Made by a program: the position numbers and the translations under genes
Assembly (NCBI RefSeq): GCF_028285715.1
Contig: NZ_JANQOO010000017.1
Span: 682,001-746,000, forward strand
Direction: 5' to 3'
Source of the DNA: Ulvibacterium sp.
GTDB lineage: Bacteria > Bacteroidota > Bacteroidia > Flavobacteriales > Flavobacteriaceae
DNA length: 64,000 nt
Part shown: one piece after another, positions 36,607-44,455 of the stretch
Layout: every line of letters starts with the position of its first letter
How positions within the stretch are numbered: position 1 is the stretch's first letter
Notes under the pieces: generated by a model
Seen by the model: the letters and a program-made list of their open reading frames with translations, nothing else
Told to the model about the DNA's origin: nothing
Databases searched by the model: none

Positions 36607-37144
36607 ATCCATTTGTTCGGTAATCGTATTTTTGGTCGCTATTCTATTATATTCATTTTCCGAGGCTCAAATTTCTCCTAGGTTGCAAAAGAAGATAGAT
36701 GCTGCGATTCATTCGACCTATGGAATTGAAGCCTTTGAATTGAGGAAAATAAACGTGGAGGTCGAATTAAAGGATACGCTGCCCTTATTGCTGAATGGTG
36801 ACTCTCTTTTCGAAATCATACAGGACACCAATGTAATCGGCTACCTATATCTAGGAGAAGCACCTAGTATGAAACAAATGTTCGATTACATTGTTATGTT
36901 CGATCCCGACTTGATCGTAAAAAAATCAAAGGTGTTGATTTATCGCGAAGATTATGGACAACAAATCGGAAGCCAAAGATGGTTAAAACAGTTCAACGGG
37001 CTCTCCAGCATCGATGTTCCCATATACGGAGAAAACATTGATGCAATCTCTGGGGCGACTATTTCCGCCTCCAATATGACAAAGGCTATGGCCGATGCCT
37101 TAAAAAGTATAGCCTTATTAAAAAAGGAACAACTATTGCCATGA
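36590..37144 (+). CDS. FMN-binding domain protein with a covalent flavin site
   Basis: The product has 184 residues, with a signal peptide or anchor (VIVFLVAILLYSFSEAQ) and an FMN-bind domain in the C-terminal half. The motif DAISGATISASNMTKA matches the Dxx(S/T)GAT flavinylation site, where ApbE attaches FMN to the Thr. It should therefore be a periplasmic one-electron carrier. It overlaps both neighbours (17 bp upstream and four bases downstream), so translation is coupled. An electron-transfer role in reducing or releasing heme iron is inferred from the locus. Confidence 0.85.
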   Translation: MYKANKSICSVIVFLVAILLYSFSEAQISPRLQKKIDAAIHSTYGIEAFELRKINVEVELKDTLPLLLNGDSLFEIIQDTNVIGYLYLGEAPSMKQMFDYIVMFDPDLIVKKSKVLIYREDYGQQIGSQRWLKQFNGLSSIDVPIYGENIDAISGATISASNMTKAMADALKSIALLKKEQLLP

Positions 37145-37497
37145 ACGATAAACAAGATATCCATCCTATTTACCACAATCCTTTCGGTGTGGCCTTTCAA
37201 TGGAAAAAGAACGATGTAAAGGATACCAACAAGGTACAATTGGTCTTTCGAGATACGGGCCTATTGCTTTCGAGAAAGGAATTAACGGATTTTCAAAAAA
37301 GCATTAAATGCACTATAAAGAGTAGTACCCTTTGTAAGAATTGTCCACAAGATGAATCACGTAGGGCGCTCTTATTGGACACGCCGGCACCTCAGGTAAC
37401 ACTAGCAGTGAGTCCAAAAGAGTTGAATGTCGTTGATGACCTGGTGGAAGGGACACTGTTTCAATTGCAGTTGGACCATCTACTATATGGATCATAA
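37141..37497 (+). CDS. Small Cys-containing protein, paralogue of the 31.9 kb gene
   Basis: The product has 118 residues and no signal peptide. Blocks VQLVFRDTGLLLSRKEL and VVDDLVEGTLFQLQLD match those of the paralogue at the other end of the locus, as does an internal Cys group (KCTIKSSTLCKNC), though with fewer Cys. Similar spacing of both blocks around the Cys group argues for a common ancestor. The start overlaps the FMN-protein stop (ATGA). The biochemical role is unknown; a metal or heme-binding chaperone is one possibility. Confidence 0.75.
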   Translation: MNDKQDIHPIYHNPFGVAFQWKKNDVKDTNKVQLVFRDTGLLLSRKELTDFQKSIKCTIKSSTLCKNCPQDESRRALLLDTPAPQVTLAVSPKELNVVDDLVEGTLFQLQLDHLLYGS

Positions 37498-37558
37498 GAG
37501 TGCGGTATATACACCCTTTCATTTCAAAAACCTATTTTAAGTAAGCAGAACGGGCTAA

Positions 37559-38050
37559 ATGAAATTCTATCGATCTATTCAACATTTCCCAAAAGAGATG
37601 AAGATTCTCACGGGCATTTTTTTGGTGGTTCTTAGTATTGGATTCTTGTCGGCCTTACGATTCGTTTCCGTAACTACCGAGGCAGGTCCCAAGGGTATTC
37701 AGGAAAACTATCTGGGTAATGAGGAAGACCTCGAAGCAGAAGAAATGAAGTTTAAAAAAAATGAAAAACAGCTCCTCAATATTGTCCATAGCCATATTCT
37801 GTCCATGGCGCTTATCTTTTTTATTTTGGCCCTTTTAGTGACGACAACCCCGATAAAGGGATTTATTAGACAATTTCTTTTGTTTGAGCCCCTACTTTCC
37901 GTATTGACCACTTTTGGGGGAATTTATTTTTTATGGAATGGTATTTTATGGATGAAATATGTGGTGGTGATTTCCGGTGGTTTGATGACAATTTCCTTTG
38001 TACTTTCCGTTGTTATGATCTTTTATTGGTTATTCAAAACGAATGCTTGA
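37559..38050 (+). CDS. Four-helix membrane protein of the heme/flavin locus
   Basis: The product has 163 residues with helices near 15-35, 75-95, 105-125 and 130-155 and a charged loop (about 40-72, rich in Glu and Lys) after the first. The second helix begins NIVHSHILSMALIFF; two His at the membrane face could ligate heme, as in small b-type cytochromes, but this is speculation. It follows the small Cys protein by about 60 bp and is probably the end of the unit. No family was recognised. Confidence 0.7.
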   Translation: MKFYRSIQHFPKEMKILTGIFLVVLSIGFLSALRFVSVTTEAGPKGIQENYLGNEEDLEAEEMKFKKNEKQLLNIVHSHILSMALIFFILALLVTTTPIKGFIRQFLLFEPLLSVLTTFGGIYFLWNGILWMKYVVVISGGLMTISFVLSVVMIFYWLFKTNA

Positions 38051-38367
38051 CTTTTTAAAAGATACCGGCTTTTTACATTGGTAATTTTGCACCTTCATGG
38101 ACCTAAGTCCAACTTCTTCTACGGCTACGTCACGTTTTCCATAGAATTATTAGGAGTGTTTTTCAATTTTGACTTGAAACATTCCCTAAATTGTAGAAAT
38201 CAAGGTCTCTTTCCCGGCATTTTAGGACAAAGGATTTTTTCTATGAACCTTGGAAGAAGTTTCCATTCTCTCTCAAATATCCTACTTTACGCAAAGATTC
38301 TTTTAGGAATCGACGTCTGCGACACCTGGACTTTTAAGACCTATATCCCTTGCGGTACAACTACAAG
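38051..38367. other. Convergent intergenic region, no gene seen
   Basis: This gap lies between the plus-strand heme unit and minus-strand nrdA. The 118-residue track ORF here overlaps nrdA and has no recognisable features, so I do not accept it. No clear terminator hairpin was found. Confidence 0.4.
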
Positions 38368-40152
38368 CTATGCCTCACAACTAGTACATGCTTTTTTCTG
38401 CTTAAACTTTTGGGCAGCATTCATACTATGCTGATAATAAAGGGACTTTAAGCCGAGCTTCCAAGCCGTAACGTGAATTTTATTGATATCCTTTGTGGGC
38501 ATATCTGGGTGCACGATTATGTTTACGGATTGCCCTTGATCTATGTATTGCTGTCTCGCAGCAGCCTGGTAGATAATATCCAATTGATCCAATTCGGAAT
38601 AGGTTTTGAACACATCTTTTTCCTCTTTGCTCAAAAAGTCGAGGTGCTGCACCGAGCCATCATGATCCCGTATACTCTTCCATATCTCCGGAACATCTTT
38701 CCCCTTCTGTTTCAATAAATGGGTCAGGAACGGATTTTTTATGGTAGTCTTTAGTTTTGCGATGTCCTTTACGTAAACATTGGACCATATGGGCTCTATT
38801 CCTTGGGAAACCTGTCCTAGGATAAAGGCTGAAGAGGTAGTCGGGGCAATCGCGTTTAAGGTTGCATTTCTTCTACCGTAGCCCTTCAATAACTCAGGTT
38901 CTCCAAAACGTGCCGCCAATTCTTCTGAAGCTCTATAGGAGCGCTCTTTTAAGGTCTTGAAAATTTCGTTGTTTAGGTTAAAGGCCTCCTGACTCTCGAA
39001 TGCTATCATTTTGGACTGAAGCAATGAATGCCAGCCCAATGCCCCTAGACCTAAGGCACGATTTGCCTTGGCAAAATTGTAGGCACGTTCCATAAACAAA
39101 AAGGTTTGCCGATCATCTCGGTCCTGTGAATCGCGATACCTTTCCAATTTTTCTAGGAATTCCGTTATCACAGCATCCAGAAAATACACCATGGTCTCAA
39201 CGGCATCGGTATCCTTCCACTTATCATAATGGAGTAGATTAACACTGGAAAGCACACATACAAATGACCAATCGTCATTGGAAGGTAGCATTATCTCTGT
39301 ACACAGATTACTGGCGTAAATAGGATGGTGTTTGTCTTTATAGACGTCGGCCGCGTTCTTATTGGCATTGTCCGAGAAGAAAATGTAGGGATAACCCATT
39401 TCACCCCTTCGCTGCAGAACTTTGGCCCAAATGGTTCTCTTTTCCCGATCGCCATCGATCATATCCCGCATCCACTGGCTCGTAACAGTTACGCCATGGG
39501 TTAATTGCTGAATGGGGTTTCCCTCCGTACCAATTTCCAAAAACTCCAAAACATCACTATGCTCAATAGGTAAATATGGCGAAAAACGGCCCCTTCTTAC
39601 TGATCCCTGACTCACGACATCGACCATGGATTCAAAGAGTTGCATGATATGTACGGCACCCGAAGCCTCACCATTATTCTTTACCGGGGCTCCGCGATGT
39701 CTAATTTTACCAAAATACCCTGAAGTGCCACCTCCCAATTTGGACATCATGCCAACCTCGGACTGGGTATAAAGGATATTGCCCATATCATCATCAATAT
39801 GGGACCCAAAACAACTTATAGGCAGCCCGCGTTCCTTTCCAAAGTTGGACCAAACCGGGGAAGCCAATGAGAAAAACCCTTCGGACATATAATTGTAGAA
39901 CTTATCCGAATATCCAGGCAACCTCAAAATTTGCTCGGCCCTATCGGCTATCTCACGTATACGGGCTTCTGGTGTGGTACCTTTGGTCAAATAGCCGGAA
40001 GACATAAATTTTCGACTATTTTCATTAAGCCAGGAAAAGCCCTCCGCGCTTTCTTTCAGTTTGGCCAGGGTCTCCTTTCTGGAATTTACCAATTGACTGC
40101 TCTGCGCAGCGGTTTTTGTTTGGGTCGCACCTATTTCAGTTGTATTTTGCAT
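38368..40152 (-). CDS. nrdA: Ribonucleoside-diphosphate reductase, alpha subunit (class I)
   Basis: The product (594 residues) reduces NDPs to dNDPs. It lacks the N-terminal ATP-cone of typical NrdA: after a short Ser/Thr/Gln-rich start it goes straight into WLNENSRKFMSSGYL and the ten-strand barrel. Active-site parts are visible: the first redox Cys in GLPISCFGSH, the NLCTEI segment with the radical Cys, and the tail CTSCEA with a CxxC pair that re-reduces the site. The gene follows nrdB by 3 bp. Allosteric activity control has evidently moved to NrdB. Confidence 0.95.
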   Translation of the reverse strand: MQNTTEIGATQTKTAAQSSQLVNSRKETLAKLKESAEGFSWLNENSRKFMSSGYLTKGTTPEARIREIADRAEQILRLPGYSDKFYNYMSEGFFSLASPVWSNFGKERGLPISCFGSHIDDDMGNILYTQSEVGMMSKLGGGTSGYFGKIRHRGAPVKNNGEASGAVHIMQLFESMVDVVSQGSVRRGRFSPYLPIEHSDVLEFLEIGTEGNPIQQLTHGVTVTSQWMRDMIDGDREKRTIWAKVLQRRGEMGYPYIFFSDNANKNAADVYKDKHHPIYASNLCTEIMLPSNDDWSFVCVLSSVNLLHYDKWKDTDAVETMVYFLDAVITEFLEKLERYRDSQDRDDRQTFLFMERAYNFAKANRALGLGALGWHSLLQSKMIAFESQEAFNLNNEIFKTLKERSYRASEELAARFGEPELLKGYGRRNATLNAIAPTTSSAFILGQVSQGIEPIWSNVYVKDIAKLKTTIKNPFLTHLLKQKGKDVPEIWKSIRDHDGSVQHLDFLSKEEKDVFKTYSELDQLDIIYQAAARQQYIDQGQSVNIIVHPDMPTKDINKIHVTAWKLGLKSLYYQHSMNAAQKFKQKKACTSCEA

Positions 40153-40155
40153 TTT

Positions 40156-41430
40156 TTAAAATAAATCGTCGCTGGTTATACTTTGGGTTCTTTTGCTATA
40201 GTTGATGGAGCGCTTAACGAAAAAATCCCCGTGTTTTGTTCCAATGATTTCATCGTCAAACCATTCCGTTTGAGCCAGTAAGGCGTTATCTACTTCGAAG
40301 ATGGTATTGATACCAATACTTTCCAGTGAATTATTGAAGCGGTTTTTGATGAATTCGTTTACCACAGCTTTGGGCAAGAAATCCAATTCACCATCCTCAA
40401 AAATCCAATCCACGATCAAGCTTTCGGCGTCAAATGCTTTTTGACACATCTTTTGGATAGCTTCGTGGTATTCCGAAGTGAACCATTCCGGGTGTTCTTC
40501 CCTTAATATGTTAATGATATCTATTCCGAAATCCCCATGAATCTGTTCCTCTTTGGAAGTAGCCTCTACCACATTGGATATACCTTTAAGCATATTCTTG
40601 TGTTTGTTGAAGGCCATTATGATCAGAAATTGGGAGAATAGCGAAACGTGTTCTATAAAGAGGGAGAAAAGTAAAATTGATTCTGCATATTCCTTATTGC
40701 TATCGCTCTTGGCATTCTTCAAGGCGGTTTCCAGATATTGTATCCGTTTCATAATTATGGGCTTCTTCTTGAGATCTTTGAACTCTTCATTTAGCCCCAA
40801 AATTTCAAGAAGATGGGAATAGGCGTCATGATGTCTCACCTCACTTTCGGCAAATGTGGCTCCCACTGAACCGATTTCCGGTTTTGGCATGCGATGGTAT
40901 AAATCGCCCCAGAAAGTCTTAACCGCAACCTCAATCTGCGAAATGGCCAACATGGTATTTTTTATGGCATTACGTTCCACAGAGGTCAATCTTGATTTGA
41001 AATCCTGAACGTCACTTGTAAAATTGAATTCGGTGTGGATCCAATACGAATGACGAATGGCCGGCACATACTCATAGAGTTGTGGATATTCATAAGGTTT
41101 AAGATTGATACGTTTTTCAAAAATATTGGACCTACGGTTTCTAGCCTGCTCATTTCGATATATGATATAGGCCTTGGCAACGTCCTTGAACTCGCTCAAC
41201 ATTAATTTCTGCTCCACCACATCCTGCACTTCCTCTACTGTTGGCATATAATCTCCATCCTGTTTTTTTCGCTCTAAAAGAACTTCATAAACTTGAAGGG
41301 CAATGGTTTGGGCGTCTTGGGCATGGCCATGTTCAACCGCGGTCATAGCCTTTAGGACGGCATTCGTAATCTTATGTAAATCAAAGGATTGGGCACTAAA
41401 ATCCCTTTTGGTAATCTGGGTAATTTCCAT
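40156..41430 (-). CDS. nrdB: Ribonucleoside-diphosphate reductase, beta subunit with N-terminal ATP-cone
   Basis: The product has 424 residues (from MEITQITKRDF; the track start at an upstream TTG is rejected). Residues about 1-95 form an ATP-cone ending in SEFKDVAKAYIIYRNEQARNRR, normally found on NrdA. The ferritin-like domain follows, with ligand motifs ESEVRHHDAY (Glu, His and a Tyr in the place of the radical Tyr), FIEHVS and SKEEQIHGD. This matches the flavobacterial type described from Leeuwenhoekiella blandensis, in which dATP drives NrdB tetramer formation. The metal type (Mn or Fe) cannot be told by eye. Confidence 0.95.
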   Translation of the reverse strand: MEITQITKRDFSAQSFDLHKITNAVLKAMTAVEHGHAQDAQTIALQVYEVLLERKKQDGDYMPTVEEVQDVVEQKLMLSEFKDVAKAYIIYRNEQARNRRSNIFEKRINLKPYEYPQLYEYVPAIRHSYWIHTEFNFTSDVQDFKSRLTSVERNAIKNTMLAISQIEVAVKTFWGDLYHRMPKPEIGSVGATFAESEVRHHDAYSHLLEILGLNEEFKDLKKKPIIMKRIQYLETALKNAKSDSNKEYAESILLFSLFIEHVSLFSQFLIIMAFNKHKNMLKGISNVVEATSKEEQIHGDFGIDIINILREEHPEWFTSEYHEAIQKMCQKAFDAESLIVDWIFEDGELDFLPKAVVNEFIKNRFNNSLESIGINTIFEVDNALLAQTEWFDDEIIGTKHGDFFVKRSINYSKRTQSITSDDLF

Positions 41431-42141
41431 AAATAACAAGAATTAGATTGGAATGATTCTAAAGAATAACCCTGTAAAATTCATCATTTCTTTACCTTGA
41501 TTTTACATGGACAAGTTTTGATTCTCAACAATTTTATTAACAGTTTTGTCTTCATATCGATTATCCCCTGATGTCCAAAACTTTAGCCTAAAGAGTACAT
41601 TTTTGTGAAAAGACGAAAAGCTCAAGTATTTTTCAATCCCCGTTTTCTTCTTGAAAGATTTTGAAGATATCTTGTAACCGGCGATACGATTTTTCAAATT
41701 GCGAGTTACGAATTAGTGGAAGCAAGAAAAAAATCAGTTTAAAATATGGACATAGTCAATTTCAGATGCGCTCCTGCATCCGTGAAGTATATGGTACTGC
41801 GGAAGACCTGCAACTACCTACTTGTTAATTCCAAATGAAAGTTGTTGAAGCAAAGATGAAAGAGTCATACGAGAATTTAAAATAAATGAGTTCAGTCATC
41901 AATAGCGATGGTATCCCAACCTCCAGGAATTGATCTCAAATCCGGACGAAGATGGGATACGAAAAAAATTGGGAATTTAAAAAAGCCTCTCCTGGGAAAG
42001 AAGTCCATCACTTTTGTCCAATACATTTTAAAAACACGGGGCGAGCAAGTTCCTTAAGCCCATTAAAGCGATAATTATAGGTCTTTAAAGTATCCTTTTT
42101 CAAATTTTTTTGTCTACTTTATAGTAAATCATAAAAATTTC
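41431..42141. other. 711 bp region between nrdB and the Cys-rich ORF, no accepted gene
   Basis: The only track ORF (64 residues, minus strand) is Lys/Phe-rich with no motif and is not accepted. Short open stretches such as MRSCIREVYGTAEDLQLPT near 41765 could be debris of an old gene. The nrdB promoter must lie at the left end and the promoter of the Cys-rich ORF at the right end, but no exact TAnnTTTG was placed. Confidence 0.4.
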
Positions 42142-42264
42142 ATGATGAAAGGAAATTGTACCTGTACCAAATGTAAGTGTATGAATTGTGAATGTTCAAG
42201 TTGTTCGCCTAAAAGCTGTACTTGCAAAATTTGCGACTGCTCAAAATGTGCATGCTGCAATTAA
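42142..42264 (+). CDS. Metallothionein-like Cys-rich peptide (40 aa)
   Basis: This ORF is not in the track. It encodes 40 residues with 14 Cys in a regular CxCxxC pattern: CTCTKCKCMNCECSSC, a short SPKS linker, then CTCKICDCSKCACC. Two blocks of seven Cys each suggest two metal clusters, as in metallothioneins binding Zn, Cd or Cu(I). Two ATGs open the gene. A SigZ-type sigma gene follows, whose own C-terminus has Cys pairs, so a metal-responsive pair is inferred. Frame-specific Cys spacing makes chance unlikely. Confidence 0.8.
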   Translation: MMKGNCTCTKCKCMNCECSSCSPKSCTCKICDCSKCACCN

Positions 42265-42302
42265 ATCGTAATCAACCCATTGCCCAAGTAAGATTTCCAC
42301 GT

Positions 42303-42818
42303 ATGGATTTGTCCACTTCAAAAGTTTGGGAGGATTTTTACACGGACCTCTATTTTTTTACCTTGAGAAGGGTAAAAAACAAGGATGTAACGAACGATAT
42401 CCTTCAAAACAGCTTTATAAAGATTCACCGTAACTTGAATAAGCTGCAACAACCGAACAAGGTTAGGCAATGGGTTTTTCAAATTACCCGTAATGAAATT
42501 GCAAACTTTCATAAAGGCAACAAAACCCATGCTAAACCCCTCGATGTAAATGAAACAACTAAGGATTTTCTGTGCTGTTTCGATAGATTTGTTGAAGAGT
42601 TACCTGAAATATATAAAGCAGTTATTTTACCCGTTTACTTTCAAGGAAAGAAACAGGCTGAAGTTGCCAAGGACTTGGGAATTTCCCTCCCTAACCTCAA
42701 AGCAAGGATACGAAGGGCCAAGCACATTCTAAAGGAACGGTTCACGAGTTGTTGCAAATATGTCAGCAACGAAAAAGGTCAATTGATTGGAGAACCGGAT
42801 TGCGCAATTTGTAATTAG
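42303..42818 (+). CDS. sigZ: SigZ-type ECF sigma factor
   Basis: The product has 171 residues from MDLSTSKVWEDFYTDL; the track start at a TTG lies inside the Cys-rich ORF and is rejected. Region 2 is ILQNSFIKIHRNLNKLQQPNKVRQWVFQITRNEI and region 4 is KKQAEVAKDLGISLPNLKARIRRAKHIL, both like Bacillus SigZ. The C-terminal tail has CCKYV and EPDCAICN, four Cys typical of SigZ-family members, which may sense metal or redox state. No anti-sigma gene is adjacent. A hairpin terminator follows 35 bp after the stop. Proximity to the metallothionein-like gene suggests shared control. Confidence 0.88.
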   Translation: MDLSTSKVWEDFYTDLYFFTLRRVKNKDVTNDILQNSFIKIHRNLNKLQQPNKVRQWVFQITRNEIANFHKGNKTHAKPLDVNETTKDFLCCFDRFVEELPEIYKAVILPVYFQGKKQAEVAKDLGISLPNLKARIRRAKHILKERFTSCCKYVSNEKGQLIGEPDCAICN

Positions 42819-42853
42819 ATACGGAATGCATCGGTCACCAGGCCTAGGATGTT

Positions 42854-42884
42854 TTCAACAGTCTCAAACAACTGTTGAATTTTT
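42854..42884 (+). terminator. Rho-independent terminator after sigZ
   Basis: TTCAACAGT and ACTGTTGAA form a perfect 9 bp stem with an 8 nt loop and a following run of five T. Confidence 0.8.
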
Positions 42885-43022
42885 CCCTTTTTGAATGCAC
42901 CTCATTTAAGGTTATTCCCAAGTCTTGCATTTTCTAAAGGGTTCATTAATGGGAATAGTTGGAATTCCCTGAGTGAACAAAACCAATGACATTTCGATAT
43001 AAAAAATCTCTTTTCTTACATT

Positions 43023-43080
43023 TTGGTCATTTACACTTTGATTTTGGTTAACCCATAGGGGTATAGTCGAGATACATTTG
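43023..43080 (+). promoter_or_regulatory. Double-repeat promoter P1 (efflux operon)
   Basis: Repeat 1 is TTGGTCATTT, repeat 2 starts 21 bp later as TTGGTTAACC, and the -7 box TACATTTG begins 29 bp after that. There is no obvious -33 box. It precedes the membrane-fusion gene by about 43 bp. Confidence 0.8.
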
Positions 43081-43122
43081 TACTGTAAAATTTAAACAAC
43101 TATAAAATTTAAATACAGTACG

Positions 43123-44349
43123 ATGAAAACAATCAGCTTAAAAACAGCAAAATTCCATGCCAAGGTCTACATGATCTTCGCCATGATGATCGGCGTAATG
43201 GCCATAATTATCTTTTCAGCTTTCGAAAAGAAAGAAGAAGAAGAAATTGCTCAGAATGAACCCCAAGGACTTCCGGTGGAGGTATCCTATCCCATATTCG
43301 AAAAAATAACCGAATGGGATGAGTACACCGGTCGTTTTGAGGCCAGTAACCGCGTTGAGGTCCGTGCACGGGTAAGCGGTTACATTGAGGACGTAAGCTT
43401 TAAGGATGGTCAATCCGTAAACAAAGGAGATGTTCTATTTACCATTGACCAAAGACCCTTTAAAATTGCCTTGAACCAAGCAAGGGCCAGTTATGGGCAA
43501 GCCAAAGCAAGATTGACTATTGCTCAGGACAATTATGACCGTGTACAATCACTACGGGAATCCGGCGCAGTTTCAGCGGAGGAATATGATAGCCGTAAAC
43601 AAGCTCTAGCAGGCGCCAAAGCCTCATTGCAATTGGCACAGGCCTCAGTAGACAATGCTAGATTAAACCTCGAATTCACCAAAGTAAAGGCGCCCATTTC
43701 GGGACGTGTTAGCCGTGATATGGTCAACGAGGGGAATTTAATCGATGGAGGGTCTTCCAATTCGACCTTGTTGACAACCATAGTTGCCACAAGTCCCATT
43801 CATTTTTATTTCAGGGGAAGTGAGTCCGATTACTTGAAGTATTCCCGTTTGGCCCAAAATGGCGAAAGAGGTTCTTCACGTTCAACCGCCAATCCAGTCT
43901 TTTTAAAACTTCAGGATGAAGATGAATATGTACATGAAGCGGTTATGGACTTTGTTGATAACGAAATTGACAGAAGTACCGGAACCATTGAAGGTAGGGC
44001 CACACTGGAAAACAAGGATGGCTTAATAGAACCCGGTATGTTCGGTAAAGCCAGATTACTAGGTAGTTCAGAGCACGAGGCCATCCTAATCCCTGATGAG
44101 ATTATAGGGACAAATCAATCGGTACGTTTCGTATATGTGGTAGCTGAGGACAATACCGTCAACACGAAGAACATAGAACTCGGTCCTTTGCATACGAATG
44201 GATTGCGAATCGTTAGAAACGGATTATCTCCCAAAGACCTGCTCATTACCAATAACATCCAGAAAATCCGACCTGGCGTTGCGGTAAGTCCGGTTGAAAC
44301 ATCTTTAACGAATAATAACGATGCTCTAGCCTTTAGCGAAGCAGAATAA
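43123..44349 (+). CDS. RND efflux membrane-fusion (HlyD-like) protein
   Basis: The product (408 residues) links the inner-membrane pump to the outer-membrane channel. It has an N-terminal membrane anchor (FAMMIGVMAIIIFSAF), a lipoyl-like hairpin half VRARVSGYIEDVSFKDGQSVNKGDVLFTIDQRPF, a long coiled-coil hairpin (about residues 115-185, rich in Ala, Gln and Lys), the second lipoyl half (FTKVKAPISGRVSRDMVNEGNLI) and the barrel domain. Unlike AcrA it lacks a lipobox and is anchored by the helix. It leads the RND operon under promoter P1. Confidence 0.95.
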   Translation: MKTISLKTAKFHAKVYMIFAMMIGVMAIIIFSAFEKKEEEEIAQNEPQGLPVEVSYPIFEKITEWDEYTGRFEASNRVEVRARVSGYIEDVSFKDGQSVNKGDVLFTIDQRPFKIALNQARASYGQAKARLTIAQDNYDRVQSLRESGAVSAEEYDSRKQALAGAKASLQLAQASVDNARLNLEFTKVKAPISGRVSRDMVNEGNLIDGGSSNSTLLTTIVATSPIHFYFRGSESDYLKYSRLAQNGERGSSRSTANPVFLKLQDEDEYVHEAVMDFVDNEIDRSTGTIEGRATLENKDGLIEPGMFGKARLLGSSEHEAILIPDEIIGTNQSVRFVYVVAEDNTVNTKNIELGPLHTNGLRIVRNGLSPKDLLITNNIQKIRPGVAVSPVETSLTNNNDALAFSEAE

Positions 44350-44455
44350 TCAACCCTAACATATTACATCCCTTTTCTCTCTCTATTGCTTTGAATTAAC
44401 AGCAAAAATGAGAGAGACTGGGATACCCTTGTCCAACACTAAAAAAATAGAAATC

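Larger units (their letters stand above)
42819..43122. other. Intergenic region with a terminator and the efflux promoter
   Basis: The left part holds the sigZ terminator and the right part the double-repeat promoter of the efflux operon. The 130 bp between them show nothing further. Confidence 0.6.

Noticed and set aside
38078-38434. 118-residue plus-strand ORF
   Set aside because: It overlaps the end of nrdA, has no signal, domain or promoter, and is poorly coding in composition.
41503-41697. 64-residue minus-strand ORF
   Set aside because: It is Lys/Phe-rich without a motif and lies in AT-rich DNA; chance is the simplest explanation.
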